From: PALSA-968 sp964387075
GTDB lineage: Bacteria > Bacteroidota > Bacteroidia > B-17B0 > Aurantibacillaceae
DNA: 64,000 bases
NCBI GenBank assembly: GCA_964387075.1
Contig: CAYLVB010000007.1
Coordinates: 124,001-188,000 of the forward strand
Reading direction: 5' to 3'
Below, piece after piece: positions 57,243 through 64,000 of this stretch. Under the pieces are notes generated by a model. That model was not told the DNA's origin. It made no database searches and was given only the letters and a program-made list of their open reading frames with translations. Every line of letters starts with the position of its first letter. Position 1 is the stretch's first letter. The position numbers were made by a program, and so were the translations under genes.

Positions 57243-57620
57243 ATGAAGAATTACTTTAAAGCAGTGCTGTTCACAGTTATTTTACTCTTTGCAAAAACAG
57301 CGCTGCCTGCGCAAAACAAAACGCTTGCAAACAGTTTTGTTCTTGTAAACAACAAATTCCCCGAAAAGACAGCGTTCTTTACCACGTCGATCTCGAAAGC
57401 GGACATGGAGCAATACCGCCTGCGTGAAAAACGCGTGCGCGTGGAATTTGAGAACGGTTTTGAACTGGAGCTGCTTTCTGCCAAAGAACTTTTTGTGAAC
57501 GGGCAGAACATCAACATCAACAATTATCCTTCCGAACATGGAAAAGGGCAATTGCCTGTCTTCAGCGTATTGCAAAATGGTTATCTCTCCGCCAAAGTAT
57601 TCAACGAACAAAAAAAATAA
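57243..57620 (+). CDS. Small exported protein of unknown function
   Basis: 125 residues with a signal peptide (MKNYFKAVLFTVILLFAKTA, cut near PAQ at residue 24). The mature part is about 100 residues of mixed alpha/beta (SISKADMEQYRLREKRVRVEFENGFELELLSAKELF). No domain is recognised. It starts 12 bases before the 1598-aa T9SS protein gene, so the two are co-transcribed, and could be a chaperone or partner for it. Confidence 0.65.
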   Translation: MKNYFKAVLFTVILLFAKTALPAQNKTLANSFVLVNNKFPEKTAFFTTSISKADMEQYRLREKRVRVEFENGFELELLSAKELFVNGQNININNYPSEHGKGQLPVFSVLQNGYLSAKVFNEQKK

Positions 57621-57632
57621 GCGCCGCACCCG

Positions 57633-60600
57633 ATGAAACATTTTTTTACGATCCTGGGTCTTTTCATTTCCTCCATCCTTCTTGCACAGCCCGCCAACGA
57701 TAATTGCTCAACCGCGCAAGCCATCGGCTCGCTGCCAACGCCCGCGGCATGCCCCAGCGGGGTCGGAGCTTCAACGAACGTAGCCGGCACTTTGAACGGT
57801 GCCACGGCTGCCAATCCTTACACCTACCAGGGAACCGGTTGCACCGGGAGCAGCACCACCATGGCCGCGCCGGCCATTGATGTTTGGTACACGTTTGTGG
57901 CCACAGGCTACCAATTGAACATGAGTATTGCCGGAACTGTAGCCAATCCAAACATCGCCGTGTACTCCGGAACCTGCGGCGCTCTCGGTGGTGGTGTAGG
58001 TGGATGCGCTGTAGGGAATGGCGCGGGCAATGCCACACTCACCGTTTTTCAAATGGTCATCGGGCAAACCTATTATGTACAGGTATCCGGCAACTCAGCG
58101 ACTGCTACAGGAAACTTCACACTTACACTCAACAACTCCATCGATTGCAATAACTGCCTTGGCGGATCTAACCTTACCGTAAACCCCTTGCCAACCAATG
58201 GTGCCTATCCTCCCGGAACAACCGTGAACTTTTGTTTTAAAGTGAACAGCTACACGCAGGTAAATACCAATTGGCTGCACGGCGTGCAACTCACTTTTGG
58301 TTCCGGATGGAATCTTGGTTCATTAACAACCACCCCGCCACCCGCTTGCCAGGGAACAGGATCGTGGGCTTATTATCCCGCAGGGATCACCGATAATTCC
58401 GGGCAAGCCTGGCCCGCCGGTTTTTATTTTGAAACTACCGCCGGAGCAACCAACCCCGGAAATAACTTCGGCGACAATTGCCAGGGTAACATCAACGCCG
58501 CCAACTGGAATTTCTGTTTCAGCATCACCACGGCCGCCGCGTGCACGCCGGGATCTGATCTCAGCGTAGTGATAAATACTTCCGGTGATGGAGAATCGGG
58601 TTCCTGGACCAGCTTAGGATGTTCGGGAGATCCTGCCACTAACTTTAGCGCCATCGGCGCTTGCTGTCCGCCAACCATGTCCTCTACTCCCGTTTCCTGC
58701 TTTGGCGGAAGCGACGGAACCGCTACTGCCACACCGGTTGGAACACAGAATCCATACATTTATACGTGGACCAATTCAAGCGGAACGGTTGTGAGCACTA
58801 CTTCTGGCGTTCCGGGAGCAAATACGGCAACGGGGCTTCCTGCGGGGATATATACCGTATCCGTCAGCGATAATGATAACTGCGTTGCCACCAATACGGT
58901 CAACGTAACACAGCCCACACAGGTAACACTTACTTTAACTCCAACCAACGCCACCTGCGGAAGTTCTAACGGAAGCATCTCTGCCGGCGCAGGAGGCGGA
59001 ACTCCGGGATACAATTACCAGATCAATGGCGGAGGTTATGCAGGAACTTCCAACTTCCCGGGCCTCGGTGCCGGAACTTATACGGTAGACGTACAGGATA
59101 ACAAAGGCTGTACCGTCACTGCCACTGTATCTATCACTTCTCCTTCCAACCCCACCGTGAACGTAAACTCCGGAACCATTTGCAACAGCGGCTCGATCAC
59201 GCTCACCGCAACCGGCGCTACAACTTATTCCTGGAGTCCGGGCACCGGGCTTAGCGGAACAACCGGCGCAAGCGTTACCGCGAATCCAGGTGCAACAACC
59301 GTTTATACAGTTACAGGAACAACCGGCGGATGCGCAGGAACCGCCACTTCAACCGTAACCGTTGTTTCAACGCCAACCGTTGTGGTGAATTCGGCAACGA
59401 TCTGTAACGGACAACAAACCGCAACGCTCACCGCCAGCGGGGCAACAACCTATTCGTGGACACCGGCAGCGGGCTTGAGCGCTACTACAGGCACAACTGT
59501 GAACGCCACGCCAACGGTAACCACAACTTACACGATCACCGGAACTGCGGGAACCTGCACGGATGTTGCTACTTCGGTTGTAACAGTTAATCCCTTGCCA
59601 ACTGTGGCGGTGAACAATGCTTCTATCTGCCTGGGACAACAAACCGCCACGCTTACAGCAACCGGCGCAACAACCTATACATGGAGCCCGGCAAGCGGAC
59701 TCAGCTCTACGAACGGAACGCCTGTGACTGCGACTCCAACGGTAAGCACATTTTATTCGGTTACCGGAACAGACGGAAACGGATGTACAGGAACCGCGAC
59801 CTCCAATGTGGTTGTGAATCCATTGCCTACGGTTAGCGTGAACAACGGAATTATTTGTAACGGCGGGTCTATTGCCCTGAACGCGGGCGGAGCCTCCACC
59901 TATTCATGGTCGCCGGGAACCGGGTTAAGCGCAACAACAGGAGCCAGTGTGAACGCCAACCCGGCAACAACTACACAATACACCGTTACCGGAACTGATA
60001 TCAACGGATGTATCAATGATGATACCACTACAGTAACCGTAGTAAGCAATCCTACCGTTACAGTTACTTCAGGAACCATTTGTGCGGGACAAACAACCGC
60101 AACTTTGACGGCGAACGGAGCTTCCACTTACGTTTGGTCGCCGGGAACAGGATTGAGTGCAACAACGGGAAGTGTTGTCACAGCAAATCCCGGGGCTACT
60201 ACAACTTACACCATCACCGGAACGGTTGGAACCTGTACAGCAGCGGGAACATCCACAGTAACTGTAAATAATCCACCGGTTATCGCTGTGAACAGTGGAA
60301 CTATTTGCGTAGGACAAGGAAATGCCACGCTTACTGCCAATGGTGCTGTAACCTATACCTGGATGCCGGGCACAGGGTTGAGCGCTACCACAGGCGCCAG
60401 CGTCACCGCGAATCCAACCGTAACTACAACCTATACGATTGGCGGGGTAGATGCGAATGGATGCGTGAATGCAACGACAGCGAACGTACTTGTGCATCCA
60501 TTGCCTAACGTAACTGTGAACGGAGGATTGATCTGCGCGGGGGGATCGATGACGCTTACGGCCAACGGCGCCACCACTTACAGCTGGACACCCGGAACAG

Positions 60601-62429
60601 GATTAAGCGCCACAACCGGCGCAAGTGTTACAGCCAATCCTGCAACCACTACGCAATATACTGTGATCGGTGTAGACGCGAACGGCTGCGTGAATGGAGA
60701 TTCCGCAACCGTAACTGTGGTGAACAATCCTACCGTTACAGCAACTTCCGGAACAATTTGCGTGGGACAAGGAACCACAACGCTTACCGCTAGCGGAGCA
60801 ACAACCTATACATGGAGTCCTGCAACCGGATTAAGTTCAACAACAGGTTCCGCTGTACTGGCCAATCCGAATGCGACCACAGTTTATACGATCACCGGAA
60901 CGGTTGGAACCTGCACCGCGAGCGGCACAACCACCGTAACAGTAAATTCATTACCCACTATCACGGCAGGAAGTAACAGTCCGGTATGCGTCAACCAAAC
61001 TTTAAACCTTAGTTCTTCTAATGGGATCAGTTATGGCTGGAGCGGCCCGAATAGTTTTTCAACCACTACGCAAAATCCTTCCATCACAGGTGTCTCTGTG
61101 GCCGCGATGGGAACTTACACTGTAATTGGTGTGGATGCCAATGGATGTATAAATACAAATACCGTGGCGGTTGTCATTAACCCGCTTCCTGTGGTTACCG
61201 CAACAGGCGCTACGGTATGCTTGAATGCCACCATTAACTTAAGTTGCACTCCTAATGGCGCAACAGGATATTCCTGGAGCGGGCCCGGATATTCTTCCAA
61301 TAGCCAGAATCCGTCCATACCGGGCGCAACAACAGGCATGGCGGGAAATTATGTTGTAACAGTAACTGATGGGAACGGTTGCGTGAACGCGAACGTGGCC
61401 ACGGTAGCCATCAATTCTTTGCCAATTGTAAGCGCTACCACCGGAACGATCTGCGCGGGACAAACAACTGCCACGATCAACGCGAGTGGAGCAAACACTT
61501 ACGCATGGAGTCCCGCAACGGGTTTAAATACAACTACGGGAGCAAGCGTGGTGGCCAATCCAAATACTACAACGGTTTATTCGGTAACAGGAACGGACAT
61601 CAACGGTTGCCAAGGTTCGGCAACAACTACTGTTAGTGTTAATCCTGTTCCTGCTGTAAGCGTAACGCCTCAAAACAGTTCGGGTTGCGCGCCGGTGTGT
61701 ACCACCTTCAGCAACACCGCATCCTCCAGTGGAAATTACAGCTGGAGCTTTGGCGATGGCAGCACGAGCCAGTCGGCAGTACCTTATCACTGTTTCACCG
61801 TGCAGGGCAATTACAATGTAACGTTGACCCTCACCGATAATAACGGTTGTGTAAATTCAGCGGGGGCTACTGTAAACGTGTATCCTGTTCCCAAAGCTGA
61901 TTTTACCATGAACCCGCAGCCTACCAGCATTCTTGAACCTTCCATACAGTTCTATGATGGTTCGTACGGAGCCAACCTTGTAACCTGGAATTGGACCTTT
62001 GGTGATTATTCAAACAACAATTCCTCTTCGTTGCAAAATCCGGCGCACCAGTACGGCGATACAGGCAGTTACGTGGCGCAGCTTGTAGTGGTTTCTGATT
62101 ATGGCTGCAAGGACTCAACCATCAGGATCGTTCGCATTGAGGATGATTACGCACTTTATATTCCCAACGCTTTCTCACCCAACAGCGATGGCACCAACGA
62201 TGTGTTCAAAGCAGTAGGATCGGGCGTGAAGGAGTTCAAGCTCTTTATCTTCGACCGCTGGGGCAACCAGGTGTTCTTCTCCGACAAATTGGAGAAAGGA
62301 TGGGATGGCCGCTACCAGGCCAAGGGAGAGGATATCGTGCAGGAAGATGTGTATGTTTGGAAGATCGAGGCCAAAACCACGAAGAACGAGAAAAAACAAC
62401 TGGCCGGGGTGGTAAGCCTGCTGAAATAA
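57633..62429 (+). CDS. Giant surface protein: PPC-like, SprB and 11 Ig-like repeats, PKD domains, T9SS type B C-terminus
   Basis: 1598 residues with a signal peptide (MKHFFTILGLFISSILLAQ). The N-terminal domain at about 20-165 looks like a pre-peptidase C-type fold (PANDNCSTAQAIG ... ATGNFTLTL). Two SprB-type repeats follow, around 355-415 and 450-495 (GAGTYTVDVQDNKGC). Eleven 74-79-residue Ig-like repeats run from about 511 to 1336, with the theme SGTICxGQxTATLTASGATTY then WSPGTGLSATTGASV and TANPxxTTTYT; repeats 9 and 10 are the most diverged. Two PKD domains (SFGDGSTSQ, TFGDYSNN) precede the gliding-motility-associated C-terminal (CHU_C, T9SS type B) domain from about 1509 (IPNAFSPNSDGTNDVF). 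Secreted by T9SS and probably anchored on the surface; adhesion is likely. Repeats are Thr/Gly/Asn-rich and similar enough at DNA level to recombine. Confidence 0.92.
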   Translation: MKHFFTILGLFISSILLAQPANDNCSTAQAIGSLPTPAACPSGVGASTNVAGTLNGATAANPYTYQGTGCTGSSTTMAAPAIDVWYTFVATGYQLNMSIAGTVANPNIAVYSGTCGALGGGVGGCAVGNGAGNATLTVFQMVIGQTYYVQVSGNSATATGNFTLTLNNSIDCNNCLGGSNLTVNPLPTNGAYPPGTTVNFCFKVNSYTQVNTNWLHGVQLTFGSGWNLGSLTTTPPPACQGTGSWAYYPAGITDNSGQAWPAGFYFETTAGATNPGNNFGDNCQGNINAANWNFCFSITTAAACTPGSDLSVVINTSGDGESGSWTSLGCSGDPATNFSAIGACCPPTMSSTPVSCFGGSDGTATATPVGTQNPYIYTWTNSSGTVVSTTSGVPGANTATGLPAGIYTVSVSDNDNCVATNTVNVTQPTQVTLTLTPTNATCGSSNGSISAGAGGGTPGYNYQINGGGYAGTSNFPGLGAGTYTVDVQDNKGCTVTATVSITSPSNPTVNVNSGTICNSGSITLTATGATTYSWSPGTGLSGTTGASVTANPGATTVYTVTGTTGGCAGTATSTVTVVSTPTVVVNSATICNGQQTATLTASGATTYSWTPAAGLSATTGTTVNATPTVTTTYTITGTAGTCTDVATSVVTVNPLPTVAVNNASICLGQQTATLTATGATTYTWSPASGLSSTNGTPVTATPTVSTFYSVTGTDGNGCTGTATSNVVVNPLPTVSVNNGIICNGGSIALNAGGASTYSWSPGTGLSATTGASVNANPATTTQYTVTGTDINGCINDDTTTVTVVSNPTVTVTSGTICAGQTTATLTANGASTYVWSPGTGLSATTGSVVTANPGATTTYTITGTVGTCTAAGTSTVTVNNPPVIAVNSGTICVGQGNATLTANGAVTYTWMPGTGLSATTGASVTANPTVTTTYTIGGVDANGCVNATTANVLVHPLPNVTVNGGLICAGGSMTLTANGATTYSWTPGTGLSATTGASVTANPATTTQYTVIGVDANGCVNGDSATVTVVNNPTVTATSGTICVGQGTTTLTASGATTYTWSPATGLSSTTGSAVLANPNATTVYTITGTVGTCTASGTTTVTVNSLPTITAGSNSPVCVNQTLNLSSSNGISYGWSGPNSFSTTTQNPSITGVSVAAMGTYTVIGVDANGCINTNTVAVVINPLPVVTATGATVCLNATINLSCTPNGATGYSWSGPGYSSNSQNPSIPGATTGMAGNYVVTVTDGNGCVNANVATVAINSLPIVSATTGTICAGQTTATINASGANTYAWSPATGLNTTTGASVVANPNTTTVYSVTGTDINGCQGSATTTVSVNPVPAVSVTPQNSSGCAPVCTTFSNTASSSGNYSWSFGDGSTSQSAVPYHCFTVQGNYNVTLTLTDNNGCVNSAGATVNVYPVPKADFTMNPQPTSILEPSIQFYDGSYGANLVTWNWTFGDYSNNNSSSLQNPAHQYGDTGSYVAQLVVVSDYGCKDSTIRIVRIEDDYALYIPNAFSPNSDGTNDVFKAVGSGVKEFKLFIFDRWGNQVFFSDKLEKGWDGRYQAKGEDIVQEDVYVWKIEAKTTKNEKKQLAGVVSLLK

Positions 62430-62460
62430 GGCCAAGCGAATTTTTTCTTAATTTTAGTGC

Positions 62461-63336
62461 GTGATCAAGTACAACCCCAGAGATTGGTTCTCATTTGTTT
62501 TCCGCTTTCATAAGGCGGATACCTTTCGCAAGCTATTGCCTTTGATCCTGATGAATTGCGCGTACGCCGCCGGTGTGGCTTACCTGGAACTGGGAGTGCT
62601 GCACATTAAAAAGGAAAGCCACCTGGTGAATCTCACCATGCTGCACACTTTGCTGGGCCTGGTGATCTCTTTGCTTTTGGTATTCCGCACCAACACCGCA
62701 TACGAGCGCTGGTGGGAGGGAAGAAAATTATGGGGCAGCCTGGTGAACTCGAGCCGCAACATGGCCATTAAACTGGCGGCATTCCTGCCCGCAACCGAAA
62801 AGAACGAGCGTGAATATTTTAAGAGAATGATTCCCGACTTCGCGGTGGCGCTCAAGAACCATTTGCGGAACGAGCACCTGCCTGAAGAATGGGAAACGCG
62901 CCAAATGATCGATGGCACACCCGAAGAAGGCGTGCATATACCCAATAAATTCGCGGCAACTTTGGTAACAGAATTACAGGAACTGGTCAAAAAAGGAAAA
63001 CTGACCGAGAACCAAATGCTGCAGCTTAATCCCGAGATACAGAACTTTGCCGACGTATGCGGCGCCTGTGAACGCATCAAGAACACGCCCATACCTTTTT
63101 CTTACAGCGTGTTCCTCAAAAAATTCATTTTCTTTTACGTGATGACGCTACCCATCAGTTATTCCTTCAATCTCGGATATTGGGTAGTGCCTATAGTTGG
63201 ATTGTTCTTCTATGTATTGGCAAGTCTTGAACTTATTGCCGAAGAGATCGAAGACCCTTTTGGTACGGATGCGAATGACCTGCCTGTTGACGAGATCTGC
63301 AAGGGGATCAGGAAGTCGGTGCAGGAGATCCTATAA
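62461..63336 (+). CDS. Bestrophin-family (RFP-TM) membrane channel protein
   Basis: 291 residues, GTG start (IKYNPRDWFSFVFRFHKADT). Hydrophobic segments lie at about 22-45 (LLPLILMNCAYAAGVAYLEL), 58-80 (LHTLLGLVISLLLVFRTNTA) and in the C-terminal third (FIFFYVMTLPISYSFNLGYW; VPIVGLFFYVLASLELIAEE). FRTNTAYERWWEGRKLWGSLVNSSRN and the acidic ELIAEEIEDPFGTDANDLP are the family signatures; the latter is the Ca2+-clasp region in animal bestrophins. Bacterial members form pentameric cation- or anion-selective channels in the inner membrane. It lies 31 bp after the giant T9SS protein gene and is probably read separately. Confidence 0.9.
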   Translation: MIKYNPRDWFSFVFRFHKADTFRKLLPLILMNCAYAAGVAYLELGVLHIKKESHLVNLTMLHTLLGLVISLLLVFRTNTAYERWWEGRKLWGSLVNSSRNMAIKLAAFLPATEKNEREYFKRMIPDFAVALKNHLRNEHLPEEWETRQMIDGTPEEGVHIPNKFAATLVTELQELVKKGKLTENQMLQLNPEIQNFADVCGACERIKNTPIPFSYSVFLKKFIFFYVMTLPISYSFNLGYWVVPIVGLFFYVLASLELIAEEIEDPFGTDANDLPVDEICKGIRKSVQEIL

Positions 63337-63340
63337 GGAT

Positions 63341-63835
63341 CTACTTCTTGGTATTCCGGGCAACCTCTTTCCACATGGCCAGGTGTTTCTCCAGTGCAGG
63401 AAGTTTATCGGCAGCCCATTTTTTCACATCCGCGTCGCTTCCCTCCTTCGCTTCCCTTTTGAATAGCTTGATGGCCTTCTCATGATCCTTCACCATACAC
63501 TTCGGATATTTTTTATCGAACTTATCACTCTTCATTTTCGTGATCGCGTCGCATTTCTTTTGTCGATCATTATCAAGCATAGCGGGCAAGGAAACATTCT
63601 TTTTGGCCGCCAGCGCCTTTAATTCCTGATAGGCCGCGGAATGATCTTCCACCATTTGTGCCGCATGACTTTTTACTTGAGGTCTTAGCGCGCGGGTTGC
63701 CGCCAGTTTACCCAACATCACTTCCGAGATATTATCCTCGGCCGCCTTTTTCATGAATTTTTTATCTTTCTCGCTCACTTGCGAAAAACACGGACAAACA
63801 ACAAACACTAAAATTGAAAGTATGAGTTTTTTCAT
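63341..63835 (-). CDS. DUF4142-family exported protein
   Basis: 164 residues with a signal peptide (MKKLILSILVFVVCPCFSQ). The DUF4142 helical bundle (ferritin-like) covers 22-160: DKKFMKKAAEDNISEVMLGK, VKSHAAQMVEDHSAAYQELKALA and DHEKAIKLFKREAKEGSDAD. DUF4142 proteins are periplasmic and often linked to stress; no metal site is evident. It converges with the bestrophin gene, 4 bases apart. Confidence 0.85.
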   Translation of the reverse strand: MKKLILSILVFVVCPCFSQVSEKDKKFMKKAAEDNISEVMLGKLAATRALRPQVKSHAAQMVEDHSAAYQELKALAAKKNVSLPAMLDNDRQKKCDAITKMKSDKFDKKYPKCMVKDHEKAIKLFKREAKEGSDADVKKWAADKLPALEKHLAMWKEVARNTKK

Positions 63836-63919
63836 TTTTCGGGAATTTGGACCCTGAAATTAGTTCAAGTATGCACAGGCTATTTTCACTTTCGGCCAAC
63901 TCCCCTTTTCCATAGCCAC

Positions 63920-63966
63920 AAAAGCAAACGGCAAAGCCGGAAACCTTGCGGATCCGGTTTGCTTTT
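63920..63966. terminator. Possible bidirectional terminator hairpin near the right edge
   Basis: AAAAGCAAAC (63920-63929) and GTTTGCTTTT (63957-63966) are perfect 10-bp partners around a 27-base GC-rich interior. The T-run is within the stem, so termination is uncertain. The rest of 63836-64000 shows nothing else. Confidence 0.35.
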
Positions 63967-64000
63967 AAATTCTATTAGATCCTATAATTTAACTTTCTTA

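Overview
The window comes from a Bacteroidota chromosome, probably a free-living, gliding- or T9SS-type member of Bacteroidia. Several independent marks agree. There are C-terminal type IX secretion (T9SS) sorting domains on four proteins and a PorZ homologue next to recO. MurF and alanine racemase are fused, as is usual in this phylum, and a DnaQ-like exonuclease is fused to DNA polymerase III alpha. There is a response regulator-Crp fusion, and promoters have the Bacteroidota -7 box TAnnTTTG. No plasmid, phage, IS element or CRISPR array is visible. Most of the window is ordinary chromosome; the unusual parts are surface proteins of unknown role and intergenic repeat or hairpin elements.

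Layout. 1-2.1 kb: a truncated heptose-type GHMP kinase and a GT4 glycosyltransferase (surface glycan). 2.2-6.5 kb: a 17-residue-repeat protein, a small membrane protein, a structured repeat element, FabI, an M28 peptidase and a phosphoesterase. 6.5-11.4 kb: a large T9SS cargo protein, a second M28 peptidase and a conserved unknown. 11.4-14.5 kb: tdk and the murF-alr fusion. 14.5-18.9 kb: an apparent three-gene surface operon (S74/head-repeat protein, GH16 protein, kelch-like T9SS protein) facing a small XRE regulator across a shared promoter and palindrome. 18.9-20.7 kb: hflX and a membrane cytochrome c. 20.8-25.9 kb: tRNA-Arg, porZ-recO, a lytic transglycosylase and a methyltransferase. 25.9-30.7 kb: a TPR protein and an outer-membrane barrel in one operon. 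30.8-35.7 kb: ftsE, two glycosyltransferases, a secreted unknown and a 43-aa gene. 35.7-40.1 kb: dnaE. 40.4-46.5 kb: two very large exported unknowns in an operon, then a third M28 peptidase carrying a PDZ domain. 46.7-50.2 kb: a DUF4159 pair and paaABC. 50.2-53.1 kb: a FadL-like porin and a Gly/Tyr/Asn-rich lipoprotein. 53.2-57.0 kb: proS, a conserved unknown, tRNA-Glu with a multi-hairpin tail, and the response regulator-Crp fusion. 57.2-64 kb: a small secreted protein, a 1598-aa T9SS type B repeat protein, a bestrophin and a DUF4142 protein.

How it fits together. Many genes serve the envelope: secretion (PorZ), T9SS cargo, glycan assembly, peptidoglycan synthesis and turnover (MurF-Alr, lytic transglycosylase), three exported M28 peptidases and outer-membrane barrels. 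Housekeeping genes (fabI, tdk, hflX, recO, ftsE, dnaE, proS) are scattered among them in short transcription units.

Most notable observations: (1) a two-copy intergenic element (3036-3204 and 46551-46636) with conserved arms, different central hairpins and a compensatory base change in its outer stem; (2) nested perfect inverted repeats directly after tRNA-Glu; (3) degenerate heptanucleotide repeats that occur both between genes and in frame inside dnaE and a glycosyltransferase; (4) the XRE-controlled surface operon with a candidate operator; (5) the 955-aa plus 665-aa exported pair of unknown function; (6) TAnnTTTG boxes so close to ATG that the transcripts should be leaderless, including in front of an unlisted 43-aa gene. 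All family assignments come from reading the sequence; no database search was run.
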